Of a stretch of 64,000 bases of DNA, positions 1 through 10,039 are shown in pieces (positions within the stretch are counted from its first letter, which is position 1; each line of letters begins with the position of its first letter). Both the position numbers and the translations under genes were made by a program. The stretch is from the NCBI GenBank assembly GCA_020744425.1, contig JAGMUV010000004.1:1550001-1614000 (forward strand), given 5' to 3'. The stretch is from Dactylonectria macrodidyma (Eukaryota; Ascomycota; Sordariomycetes; Hypocreales; Nectriaceae). Under the pieces are notes generated by a model. That model searched no databases and had not been told where the DNA came from. It saw only the letters and a list, made by a program, of their open reading frames with translations.

Positions 1-575
1 AAAGTAGAAAGGCAATAATAAAAGGCTCTAAAAGAGAGATTTCTTTAATAGCTAACTTATTAATAAGCTCTTTTAACTTATTAAGATATCTTTCTATTAG
101 AAGACTTAAATAGCTTCCTTTTAATAACTCTTTTAATATAAGAAAGTCAGTAGTAAAACCAGAAGAGTTATAAAGGTTCTTTAAGGAATCCTAGGCTTAT
201 TTAGTAGAGGTTACTTACTTAACTTATAAGAGAGGTCTATCCTCTAATAGGAGTCGAATTTCTGCTAGTATATTAGCACTTTTAGTATATTCTTCTTTAA
301 CTATTCCTTTAACTAGCTTTTGCTTAGTTAAGTATGCCTCTATTCTAAAAGACTAAACTATGTAGTTTTCACTACCTTTTAGTTTAAGTATAGAAGAGGA
401 TTTTTCCCCAGACCCTATTATAAAGTCAGAAACTCATAGAGTTTAAAAGAAAAGAAGTTCTTAAAGTCTAAAAGACTTAGAAGAGTTTTTATAGACTTAG
501 AAAAGTCAGAACCTATAAAATAGGTTATTTCTAATAGTCAGAATGACTAATCAGAAGATATACCCAGGTGTAAAA

Positions 576-590
576 CCCGGGCTCATAACC
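576..590 (-). other. Primer-binding site, half-tRNA-Met type
   Basis: On the minus strand GGTTATGAGCCCGGG directly follows the LTR. It resembles the anticodon-arm complement that copia-like elements use to prime reverse transcription, and it fixes the orientation of the element. Confidence 0.7.
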
Positions 591-1137
591 TATAAAGGCT
601 ATAGCAGTGAAAGGAGTGGAAGGAGTAGAAGGTTATTAGTAGAACTTGATGATTGTGGGTCAAGGAATTGACCAATCAGAAAAAGGATTAAAGATTCAGA
701 AAGAGCAGGAAAAGACGATTAGAAAGGTAGTCAGTTTGATGTAATTGGTTGAGAAATGCATATATTGATAATAATAATCTTTCTAGACTGGCTAGAGAAA
801 AGCCCCAGCTTTATAGAGAGATTGCTGTCCAGTCATATGTTCAATCTAATAGGAGATTTGGACAATTTATCATAGTAAAACCGGGTAAGACGTGTCCTAA
901 GTTTTAAGACTGTTAGACGTATGTCTGATGCTTGAACTCTAACCTTATTAAAGGTTCTTATTATAGATGTCTTTTATAGTTATAATATAAGGAAGATAGG
1001 CTTTCTGAGGCATATTATATACTATTATAAAGCTAAAAATCAGGAGATTTTGAATATATTATTTATAATCTTATCTGATAAGAGCTAAAGGAGATATTTC
1101 TTTATTAGTTATATATTTTATATATAAGGACTTTACA
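591..1137 (-). repeat. Copia-family LTR copy 1 (5' LTR)
   Basis: This 547-bp LTR has related copies at 25,514-26,059 and 40,212-40,767, which lie in the opposite orientation. The three differ mostly by C-to-T or G-to-A changes. The flanking bases to the right (AATCG) are one half of the expected target duplication; the other half is outside the window. Confidence 0.85.
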
Positions 1138-1341
1138 AATCGGGGATTTAATAAGCTCCACGTACAAATGGCCCAATTAGAAGATCGAATTCTAGTCCAA
1201 GACCAAAATTCAGGCCAATCAAAGGCTAAGAAGAGAGGAAGGGTTTATAAAGACCTAAATGAGGAATTTTCTAACATCCAGAATGTAAAGAGAGCAAGAA
1301 GGCGAATAGAAACGCCTGAAATTGAAGATTCAGAATAGTTT
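1138..1341 (+). pseudogene. pogo/Fot1-like DDE transposase, C-terminal relic
   Basis: An open stretch right beside the Copia LTR reads QMAQLEDRILVQ, then KKRGRVYKDLNEEFSNIQ, then KRARRRIE, and stops at 1339-1341. This leucine-rich, basic tail (helix, KKR block, then 'F.NI..I.RA') is typical of the C-terminus of fungal pogo/Fot1-type transposases. All upstream domains (CENP-B HTH, DDE) are missing, probably cut off by the Copia insertion. Family assignment rests on this tail only. Confidence 0.55.
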
Positions 1342-1981
1342 GTTTTTCCTTTGTTTTTATTGGTTAGTTTTTTGATATTTAGAAAGTTTATTAGCTATTT
1401 TATTAAAAATCAGTTGAAATGGACCAATTAGGCCTCTTGGTTGTTCTTTTATATATAAGTGAAGTTGAATAGGGATTTGAGTTATTGTATAAGTGGGGCG
1501 GTCAGCTAAGCCCCTGATCCATAAGTGGGTGGCCTGACTTATTGGTTCTTCTCTGATCCCTGCTACTCTGGGTGAGTGTCCCCTCTCCCCAACTGTTAAT
1601 AAGTAGATTAAGGAAATCGTGGGGTGCTTGAAGCCCCCTCCACACTGCTAGCCGCAATCAGTAACCCCAAACCCCACAAAATCAATACCACTGTCATCGT
1701 CATCGACTACTTAGCCATGTATTATGTGGCTTCGACCCAATGCAATGATGTCTGCACTAGCCAAACTTGGACATTGCTACGGAACACTGGTGGTTGGCTG
1801 GAATAGGGCAGCACATGATGCTTGTCCCGGAATGGAAAGCACAGAAGCCCCCCGAAATTGAGCAAAGTCTCAAGCCCGCATTCACCATCCGTCATAAACT
1901 TATACGTGGTCTGTCACTTGGACTTTCGGTAAGACTGTCTAGCTACTTGTTTCACAACCTCAAGACTCAATATTTTGTGCC
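1342..1981. other. Non-coding: probable 3' end of Fot1-like element, then P450 promoter region
   Basis: At 1342-1480 the DNA is AT-rich. Around 1,487-1,560 a GC-rich stretch holds GGTCAGCTAAGCCCCTGATC and GGTGGCCTGACTTA, which look like subterminal repeats of a Fot1-type inverted terminus. I could not find the partner end. From 1,620 on the base composition is normal and precedes the P450 start at 1982. No gene is evident. Confidence 0.35.
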
Positions 1982-3816
1982 ATGGCCGATCGAAGCAAAA
2001 TGGCTGAAAACCGACAAGTTCTCGCAGTTTCAACGGCGATACTCATCATCATTGGCGGATGGCTTCTAAAGTCTTCGCTACAGAAAAGAAAGTACAGACT
2101 GCCGCCTCAGGTGCCTGGCCTGCCAATTTTCGGCAATACCTTCCAGATTCCTGCTGTACAGCAAGGTCCTTGGGCCAAGAATCTGGCCGAAAAATATGGA
2201 GAAATGTTTGTCCTCAGTCTGCCCCTTCCAAGCACATATTTGCTCCTGTCTTCTCCGACAGTTTACCTTGTATTGGCATGCTCTGGAGCATGGAGAGTCG
2301 AGTGAACCATACTGATAATGCCTGATTCTTAGGTTCACTTGCAAGTTTGGAGGCAGCACGTGGGTTTTTCTCAACTCCTCCCGAGTTGTCACAGATCTGC
2401 TGGAGCGCCGTGCCGCCCTCTATAGCTCCCGCCCACCTTTCCCCATGACCCAAGGCATCATGTCCGGAGACTCGCGCATCGTCCTGATGCCGTACAACAA
2501 CCGGTGGAGGACTGTCAGAAAGATCATGCACCAAATTCTCAGCGCCAGAGCTCTGGATGTTTTCATGCCTTTCCAGGACCTTGAGTCCAAGAACCTGATC
2601 TGGGACTACTTGGAAACTCCAGATAGATGGTGGGCTGCAAACAGTCGGTACGCAAACTCAGTCATCATGAGTGTTGTCTTTGGCAGACGGTCTCTGTTGG
2701 ATGACCCAGATGTCGTTGAGCTGTTCGAGACGGTCGAGCTATTCTTGGAGAACCAGCAACCTGGTAAAAATCTGGTTGACGGGTTCCCTGTGCTCGAGAA
2801 GCTACCCAAAAAGCTGCAGTGGTGGCGTCCAAGAGGCGAAGCCATCTTCGACAAGACAGTCAAGTAAGTCGAGCGTCCACTTCTCGATGCTGTGCCCCAT
2901 ACGGTCGGATTTGATGTGATACTAAACATGCACCACAATAGGGTCTACCAGCGTGAAGTAGAACGTCTTGAGAGAAAGCAGAAGGAAGGTACCCAGCGCC
3001 GCTGCTTTGCCACAGACTTCCTTAAGACTGAAGAGGTGAAGAAGATGGATGAAACCCAGAAGCTCTTCGTTTTCGGCACTCTGATGGAAGCGGGAAGTGA
3101 CACATCCAGGGTGACAATTGGTCAGATCATCGCCGGCGCTGCAACATACCCTGACTGGGTTGCAAAGGCGCGGGCAGAGCTGGAAGCTGTGTGCGGGCCC
3201 AATGCTGAAAGGCTGCCGCAATGGGAGGATCGCCGTAAGCTGAAGTATATCTCGGCGGTTGTGAAGGAAGGCTTCCGGTGGCGTCCCAACATCGCCGAGA
3301 TTGGAGCGCCGACCATGTTAACCAAAGATGACGAGTACGAAGGCTACAAGTTTCCCGCGGGCACCATTTTCACCTGGAACGCCTGGGCTATTGCCCTGAA
3401 CTCTAAGGAGTACGAGGACCCGGAACGATTCTGGCCTGAGCGATTTCTTGATGGGGATGAAGAGAATGCCTTGAAAGGACACTGGGCTTTTGGTCCAGGT
3501 AAGTGTTGATGAATGCTGCCTCTCTGCTTCTTCTCTCAATCTGCAACAACATAACATCGCTGACATGTATGAACCGATAGGACGCCGAGTCTGTGTGGGA
3601 TGGAAGGTGGGCGAGATGAACGTGTGGATTGCCATCGCGCGCATCCTCTACTGTTTCGACTTCGCGCAGGTTCCTGGCAAGCCCATCGACACGATGAAGA
3701 TTCCGCAGATTACAAAGAATGCGGCGCCCTTCGATGTGAAAGTGACCGTGAGAAGCCAGGCCCACGCCGAGCTGATCCGGCGGGATTGCGCAGAAGCTGT
3801 GAACACTAGATATTAG
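1982..3816 (+). CDS. Cytochrome P450 monooxygenase
   Basis: Haem-thiolate monooxygenase of about 515 aa, probably anchored in the ER by the hydrophobic segment near residues 13-30 and fed electrons by a P450 reductase. Four exons: 1982-2205, 2333-2863, 2942-3498 and 3581-3816, summing to 516 codons. Visible landmarks in order: the proline hinge PPQVPGLPIFGN, the I-helix oxygen motif AGSDTS (about residue 302), the K-helix ExxR in KEGFRWRP, the PERF-like PERFWPERF, and the haem loop FGPGRRVCVG, which is completed only across the last splice. It resembles the CYP2-like fungal P450s of secondary-metabolism clusters (for example those acting on sterigmatocystin-type substrates). The substrate cannot be told. 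All catalytic landmarks are intact, unlike several neighbours. Confidence 0.93.
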
Positions 3817-3890
3817 GATGCTGCCAAGTTCATCTGCCTCAGGTAATGGAACTGAACTACATGATATGATCTACCATTGAACTAAGACGA

Positions 3891-4660
3891 TTGATATATA
3901 TTGGACATGGAGTTTACATACACATACATAACTCGCTAGGCGCCAAGCTTACCCGCGTAGAGCACCCTTCCGTGCTGTGGTTCCGTGGCATACCCTATGG
4001 TAGGATCCTAGCCCGATTCGCCAAGCCGGAGTCCGTGGAAGATCTGCCTCTTGAACTGGACTGTACCAAGTTTGGGTGAGTTATCAACTCGAGCTGTCCG
4101 TGCAAGTAGTCGCCGTACCCATTGATTTCAGTGAGCCGACAAAGTTGCTTCTCCGACTAGTCCCTAGGTTCCGGTGCATGGAGTACTTCGGCTGCCCGCA
4201 TTGCATACTCTGCCCTACGAGCCTGAGGATGAGTTCGCATGCCTTAATCTTGATATAGTGGTCTCAAACCCAAAGGACACCTCGCCACTATCTGTGATGA
4301 GATTGGTTCTGTTTGTCTGGATACATGGTATGACGCTGAACCATCAGATACCAAAAGCCGCAAGGTCAAGGGACATCAAATGACTGACGTAGGGCCTAGG
4401 CGGATCGCATGCCATGACTTTTGGCAGCTTTGCATCCGGCGTCTGTGGTATGCTTTGTTCGTCAAAGCGTCATCATCGCCTAGGACTGATTTTTATCTTG
4501 CAGATATGACGACACTGGCGAGCGATGCGCAGAGAAATGGGACTCATATCGTCTGGGTATCGATACAATACAGAACACACATTTTTTTCCTTTGGAGACG
4601 AGACAGCCACAAATAACCTCGCTGTCCCTTTAGCTGCTTGAAAGGTTAGTCTCTTAGACT
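3891..4660 (+). pseudogene. Type-B carboxylesterase relic, N-terminal part
   Basis: Fragments in different frames follow the order of a fungal type-B carboxylesterase: FRGIPYGR and LDCTKFG (to 4079), a piece ending YEPEDEFACLNLDIVVSN (about 4,190-4,270), GGSHAMTFGSFASGVC (about 4,397-4,447), DMTTLASDA, VWVSIQYR, and then, after a +1 shift within a run of T, FGDETATNNLAV. Everything downstream, including the GESAG nucleophile, is gone. Exon boundaries match those of the intact relative at 52,117-53,916. Clearly non-functional. Confidence 0.85.
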
Positions 4661-5250
4661 GATAGCTTCCGAGCATCTAAAGTGGTCAAGTAGCGAAGAA
4701 ATAGTATCTGAATGTTGCAACAATTAGTCTACGCCTAAGGCATCTTCGAGATAGATATGCGCTACTACTTAATATGCAACCAAGAAGTCAGTGAACATCG
4801 GACTTGACCTTCCATCATCTTTAGACACCATGTTAGTCACATAAGAAAAATGCAATACTCGCTTCATTATCTCGCTCGGCAATGTAGTTTATGGTTGTTA
4901 AACGCACCAGCCATACATATCCCCTCAAATGGCCTTCATCCGATATGCGAAACAGGTCTGCTTCACTGACTACTCTTACGAGAGAGCTTGCCATGATCGT
5001 TAGTAATGACTGGATCTGAACGTAAAGCATTATCGCCGAAGCTATCTCACGTGTCTTTATATCATCTCCCTAACAGCTAGCGAATCGTCCTCGATGGCGC
5101 AAAACGCAGCTCGGATAGCGCTTATATCCAAATCAACGATAAGAACCACCTTCTTGTGCAAATTGTACAGTATCATGCAGGATTGAAGATAGGAAGCATC
5201 AATATATTCGGCGGACTCTCTGAAGTACGTCTCAACAGCTAAAACTAAAC
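4661..5250. other. Intergenic, no gene seen
   Basis: This lies between the esterase relic and the 3' end of the hydrolase. Open frames are short, without recognisable motifs, and run in conflicting directions. I see no repeat or RNA gene. Confidence 0.5.
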
Positions 5251-6218
5251 TCATACGTGGATCTCATCAAGGAACTCCAGAACTGCATCAATACACTTGC
5301 CGGTGGCTTCAGAAAATATCTCATGACCTGGTGCTTCAATCTCAACCATCTTGGAGCCTGGGACCTGCTCGGATATCCAGCGCGACTCACTCAGCGGCAC
5401 AGCAACGCTGTTTGTAGGGGCTAAAATGAGATATGGCTTTTTGATGTCTTTCAAAAAAGGCCGAGATGTCAAATAGGTGAGAAAGATGACGTAGCCGGCT
5501 AGTCCTTCCTTTTCTGTCTTGGCTGCCTCGTCCAGCAACCATTCAAGGTAAGCTGAATCTTTGGGAAGAGTTCCGGGGGTTTTCGCCAGGCGTTCGTTCC
5601 ACCCCCTGACCCCATGCTTCATCACAGCCTCAGGCCAAGACGACTCCCCTACAGCAAACATGTCGACAGCTGCTGGCGGCAGCAGTGTGGGGGTTGAGCA
5701 GGTGACGAGGGCGATAGTTCTTTCGGGGTACTTGGCGGCAAAGGCATGGCCAACCTCACCAGATGTCGCCTCGCCCAGGAAGATGACCTTTTTGATGTTG
5801 AGCTGGTCGAGCATGTCGACGATTTCGTATAGCATGGTATCGAGATCCCATCGATAGCCACCTCGTATTCGTTGTTCTGTTGGTCGCTCCATGGTGAAAG
5901 GCGTTTGGGGAAGCTGGATTTGCCGTGACCCCGTGCATCACGCCGAATGACGACAAAGCGACGGGCAAGACGTGGCACCCAGCTGTACCACATGGCGGCT
6001 GTGCGGGCGCAGCCATGGTTCAGCATGATGACAAGCTTCTCCTCCCAAGGCAGCCAGGGATCAACGAATGAATCAAGATAATAATGGCTGACTTGGCCGT
6101 TTGGATGCGTCACATAGTAGCCCTCAGATTGGTCGTAAGGGCGCCGTAAGGTAGGCTTGAGGGCAGACTGATTCTGCGGCATTGCTGTTGATGTCGAATG
6201 GCTTGGACTTTCGGTCAT
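5251..6218 (-). pseudogene. Alpha/beta hydrolase with one frameshift (probable pseudogene)
   Basis: About 322 aa of an alpha/beta-hydrolase fold protein in two overlapping frames. The first frame (from ATG at 6218) carries NHGCARTAAMW, i.e. the oxyanion region, then RRDARGHGKSS and NNEY. The second frame resumes at GGYRWDLDTML and runs to the stop at 5251, with HEIFSE holding the likely catalytic His. The junction near 5,861-5,864 lacks one base, and no intron can fit. The nucleophile elbow reads FLGEATSGEVG, so the position expected to hold Ser is Ala. A sequencing error could explain the frameshift, but the changed elbow also argues for loss of activity. Confidence 0.8.
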
Positions 6219-6986
6219 CTCTATCCAATCTTCACGGGTTGATGTTCAGACTCTCTATAGGCCTCTTGAATAAGCTCATGAGGTTTCACTGTGGAGCTTC
6301 CCGTATTATCGAGCTCCTCCCGATCTAGATTTAAATAACGGCGTAACTCTCCAAGACAACCCCCTCCCCAGCCAAACCTGGCCTGAGTTGGGCTGATTCA
6401 CTCCCCTTACCAATGGGCGCTTTTGGCCATCGACTAGTTCCAAATCGACCTCTTCAACTGCGCGTTCTTATGCGCATCTATTACGAGCTATACATCTTAG
6501 ATGACAATAACCATTCTGGGAGCAACAGCAACTCGCCAACCAACGAAGGTCTAGCACGCCTCGAAAACCGGTTAGGCTTCATAACACGGGGTTCGAGTGC
6601 ATTACGCTTTTCCAGCCTAGCCCAATGTTCTAGCTACCTAGATGGGGAAGTGGGGTATAAAATGTATCCAAATTAAGCTAGAATCGCGTCTGTCCTTTTC
6701 GGTTTCTTTTAGGCCCCACTCCGTTGGGTCGATGTTGCTGTTCCATACTCACCGGGACGTGGGGGAAGCCTACGAATGGCACAACCAGCAAAGGGCTGTC
6801 TTAGGATAGGGCTATGCTATGGCCGTTTTGGCCGATATCGGGCATTGAGATGATTCTCCAGGGCAGACCTTAACACTGAGGTCTCCCAGGCCCTATCGTA
6901 ATGTCTCTCAAAGAACTTCATTGCAGGTTCAAAGGATACTCATTGCCAATCAAAGCAAGTAAACATTTACGGTGTTGACAACCACA
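6219..6986. other. Intergenic between divergent hydrolase and dehydrogenase genes
   Basis: This 768-bp shared upstream region separates the minus-strand hydrolase from the plus-strand isopropylmalate-dehydrogenase gene, so both promoters should lie here. An open frame at 6413-6676 has no recognisable content. No repeat was noticed. Confidence 0.5.
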
Positions 6987-8362
6987 ATGACTACTACCAA
7001 TACAATTGTGGTCTTCCCAGGGGACAACTGTGGCCCGGAGGTGATGGCAGAGGCAATCAAGGCGAGTCATTACTTGGTGAATGCCTTATTCCCCAACACG
7101 ACCGTCGAGATGATAACTCTTGAGATTCGAATTTAGGTCCTCAACGTCTTCGAAAACAGCAAGAGCCCAATCAAGTTCGAGTTCAACTATCAGCTTCTAG
7201 GGGGCGTAGGTAAATAAAGTCCAGGTTGAGGAAGCTTGTTTATTAAACAAAAGATTGAAGGGCTCCATCGATGCGACAGGCGAGCCCCTTACTGCTTCTG
7301 CTCTCGAGCTGGCCAAGAATGCCGACGCCGTCTTATTGGGTGCGATAGGAGGACCAGTAAGTCTTCCGTCAGCGCCTCGAATGACGACGCCCATCTCATG
7401 TCACAGCTAACATGCGCAGAAATGGGGTACTGGTCTGGTGCGACCCGAACAGGGCCTCCTCGGACTTCGCAAGGGAATGGATGCCTTTGGCAATCTCCGG
7501 CCTTGCAACTTTGCGGCCGAGTCTCTTGTCCATCATTCGCCCCTGCGACCTGAGATTGCCCGGGGCACGAACTTTGTCATCCTACGCGAGCTCTGTGGCG
7601 GAATGTATTTTGGACCTAACCGACAGGATCCAGACGAGTCCCTGAGCTCAGCCCAAGACGTCGACTACTACACGCGCTCGGAAATCGAGCGAGTGGCGCG
7701 GATGGCGGGATACCTCGCCAGGAAACATGACCCACCTCTGCCTGTCTGGAGTCTGGATAAGGCCAACGTACTCGCCGCTGCCGGGCGGCTTTGGAGACTG
7801 GTCGTGTCCGAGGTCTTCAAGAAGGAGTTCCCAGATGTGCAGCTTGGGCATCACTTGATCGATGTGGCAGCAATGCTCATGATCAAAAGGCCAACGGCAT
7901 TGAACGGAATCGTGCTCACGAGCAATCTGTTCGGAGACATCATCTCGGACGAGGCCAGTGTGATCCCTGGCAGTCTCGGACTTCTTCCAAGCGCAAGCTT
8001 GTGCGATATCCCCGCTCCAGGTAAAAGGATCAAAGGGATATATGAGCCAATTCACGGTAAGTCATAAGTACCTGTCAACCCACTTGTTGACGCTCTCTCC
8101 TACTGCAGAGAGACTAATGGGTTCAAAAGGCTCTGCTCCCGACATTGTCGGCAAAGGTGTCGTAAACCCGGTGGGGACCATACTATCGGCGGCTATGATG
8201 TTGCGATACTCTCTGGGGCAAGAGGAAGCTGCTGCTGCCGTGGAAAGGGCTGTCGCGGACACACTTAATCAAGGATTCCACACGCCAGATATTGGGGGGT
8301 CCACCGGTACAACGGAGTTTGGCGACGCAGTGGTTCGAGCCCTTGAGGCTATACTGGCGTAA
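6987..8362 (+). CDS. 3-isopropylmalate dehydrogenase paralogue (Leu2/LeuB family)
   Basis: NAD-dependent oxidative decarboxylase of the isocitrate/isopropylmalate dehydrogenase family, about 369 aa. Exons: 6987-7061, 7137-7205, 7261-7356, 7420-8056 and 8130-8362 (370 codons). Seen in order: [49 protein letters not shown] (substrate Tyr), WSLDKANVL (catalytic Lys), [20 protein letters not shown] (metal Asp residues), and YEPIHGSAPDI (NAD site, formed across the last splice). Intron 1 appears to be GC-AG (7062-7136). All catalytic motifs are kept, so it is probably active. It could be the housekeeping leucine enzyme, but its place among accessory genes suggests a cluster paralogue acting on another 2-hydroxy-3-alkyl diacid. 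Confidence 0.92.
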
Positions 8363-8565
8363 GAGTCTTTTTTTTTAAGCGTTCAATTACTACTTGAACT
8401 GCGTTTTCGCTCTATCAAGGACGAATTGCTTCCACAATGAACAAGAAAGACGACTTCTCACACATTTCTGCCGTCTTCATGTACCCAATGCTAGCACAGT
8501 TGTTTCTAAACAGATGCAAAGCCATATTTTAATTGCTGTAATTACGAATTTCACCTGATCTAGCT
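8363..8565. other. Convergent 3' ends, dehydrogenase and aldolase
   Basis: A 203-bp tail-to-tail spacer with a T9 run just after the dehydrogenase stop. Nothing else stands out. Confidence 0.4.
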
Positions 8566-9528
8566 CTACCGGATGCTGTTCTCATACTCAAGCGCCTCTT
8601 GCATATCCTTCTTCAACGTTTGAGCCGTCACCGTTGGTACTACAGCCAAAGGCGACCGTGGCGGACCCCCGTATTGGAATGCCTCCTGAAGGACAGCCTT
8701 GGTGCCCGAAATCCCGGCAGCCGTGTGAGGCCAGTCACCCTCAGATAGCAATGACTGCAGCTGAGTGGCCTCTTGAAATCGTCCCTCGGCGAACAGCTCG
8801 TACACCTTGACGACCATCTTCGGTAGAATGTTTGCGCCTCCGGCAACGACCCCAGACGCTCCGACAGCCAGTGCTTGTAACGTAAAGTCGGCGAGCCCAG
8901 CGGCAACCCAGTACGGCTTTTCTGGTTGCGACGGTGTCATGCCATCCATGGCGCGAGCAACGCGTGCAAGCTTGCCTGTGTCGCCGCACGTGAACTTCGT
9001 TCCCACGATGTTGGGGTGACCGTTGGAGATGCGTATCAGGAGATCCGAGCTCATGGTGATACCTGATGACACCGCTGGGAAGCTGTATAGGATGACTGGG
9101 AGTGGTGATGCGGCCGCTACCTTGATGTAGAAGTCGTAAATGGTGTCAGGTATCATGGCTGCCGTGAAATACGACGGCGGCAGGACAAGCACATGAGAGC
9201 CGCCGGATTCCTTTGCTTCCTGACAAAGTTCTATTGTCTCATGCAAGGATTGAGCGGAAGCGCCGACAATGACTGGCGTGTCACCATGTCCATTAGCGGC
9301 CAGGGTATCGACAATGCACTTGACAACCGTCTTCCGCTCTTGGCGGTCAAGATGTACTGCTTCGCCGTTGGAACCCAAGGCGATGATTCCAGAAACTCCA
9401 GAACCCATCAAACGCAAGATATGGTGCTTCAGCGTCTCGAGGTCCAGCGTTGAAGACTGTGTGAAGAAAGTCAGGGTGGCAGCATAGGCGCCAGGCTTTA
9501 GGTTTCGGTTCAGAGATGGTGTCGCCAT
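8566..9528 (-). CDS. Dihydrodipicolinate synthase (DapA)-family aldolase
   Basis: Class I Schiff-base aldolase/lyase of the DapA (N-acetylneuraminate lyase) superfamily, single exon, 320 aa. The ATG at 9528 gives MATPSLNRNL; the open frame extends upstream only to a TTG. Key sites: GSNGEAVHL near residue 55 (the GTTGE-like carboxylate-binding loop), VILYSFP with the proton-relay Tyr, and VGTKFTCGD with the Schiff-base Lys. Fungi make lysine by the aminoadipate route, so true DapA activity is unlikely. Fungal members include 4-hydroxy-2-oxoglutarate, 2-keto-3-deoxy-sugar-acid and pyruvate-dependent aldolases. It lies tail to tail with the isopropylmalate dehydrogenase paralogue; a linked 2-oxo-acid pathway is possible but inferred. 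Confidence 0.92.
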   Translation of the reverse strand: MATPSLNRNLKPGAYAATLTFFTQSSTLDLETLKHHILRLMGSGVSGIIALGSNGEAVHLDRQERKTVVKCIVDTLAANGHGDTPVIVGASAQSLHETIELCQEAKESGGSHVLVLPPSYFTAAMIPDTIYDFYIKVAAASPLPVILYSFPAVSSGITMSSDLLIRISNGHPNIVGTKFTCGDTGKLARVARAMDGMTPSQPEKPYWVAAGLADFTLQALAVGASGVVAGGANILPKMVVKVYELFAEGRFQEATQLQSLLSEGDWPHTAAGISGTKAVLQEAFQYGGPPRSPLAVVPTVTAQTLKKDMQEALEYENSIR

Positions 9529-10039
9529 GTTGATGAATGGAAGACCAAAGACTCGCAAAAGACTTTCACGGCTGTACGAGACTGTGCAGGCCCTATAGGG
9601 AGCACTTTATCATGTATGATGCGACGGAGCTGATGTGTCACACCCAAGCTCTAGTTGAAGCGAAACCGCCCGCAATGTCTGCATACGGTTGGATTCAACT
9701 TCCAACCGTTTCTTTCCGCGGGAACATTAGTAATTCGATCCGGACGAAAGGGCGGCTGATCATCGCGTCCTTATCGAACGGTGAAGCACTTGACATGTCC
9801 TAAGCCCATTCCCAATCCAGAAGCAAGAGTCCCCCACCCTCGCCTGTGGCGTAAAAGGGCATTTGAGCGAGGGTTATTACAAACGTATCTACAGTGTTTC
9901 TGAAGATGGGACACTGAAGATAACTAGTTGCAAGTCCCCAGAACTGATCTCTGTGCCCACTAGTACCATCTACTCTACATGTCTCTTACCTCAGTGTCAT
10001 TACTGTACTGTGACATCGAACTCAGCAGCTACGCTTCGA
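9529..10039. other. Intergenic between divergent aldolase and SDR genes
   Basis: About 510 bp of shared promoter region between the minus-strand aldolase and the plus-strand SDR. Open frames here (for example from 9863) lack family features and merely run into the SDR first exon. No repeat seen. Confidence 0.45.

Larger units (their letters stand above)
1..1137 (-). mobile_element. Ty1/Copia retrotransposon, 5' part (LTR, PBS, gag start), cut by window edge
   Basis: Read on the minus strand, a 547-bp LTR (1137 to 591, starting TGTAAAGTCC and ending CTTTATA, from CTTCACA) is followed at once by GGTTATGAGCCCGGG (590-576). That is the half-tRNA-Met type primer-binding site known from copia-class elements. 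From about 385 down to 1 the minus strand then encodes a Copia Gag (DUF4219/UBN2 type): NYIV, a W-to-stop site, RIEAYLTKQKLV, later SLKNLYNSSG and ELLKGSYLSL. Several stops interrupt it. Other LTR copies lie at 25,514 and 40,212. The 3' half is outside the window. Confidence 0.85.

Noticed and set aside
1624..2069. Upstream open frames before the P450
   Set aside because: They overlap each other and the P450 first exon in other frames and lack any P450 or other family feature.
6413..6676. Open frame between hydrolase and dehydrogenase
   Set aside because: No motif, no splice context, lies in a divergent promoter region.
9529..9558. Ten-residue N-terminal extension of the DapA-like protein
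   Set aside because: It begins with TTG; the first ATG is at 9,528 and fits the family N-terminus.
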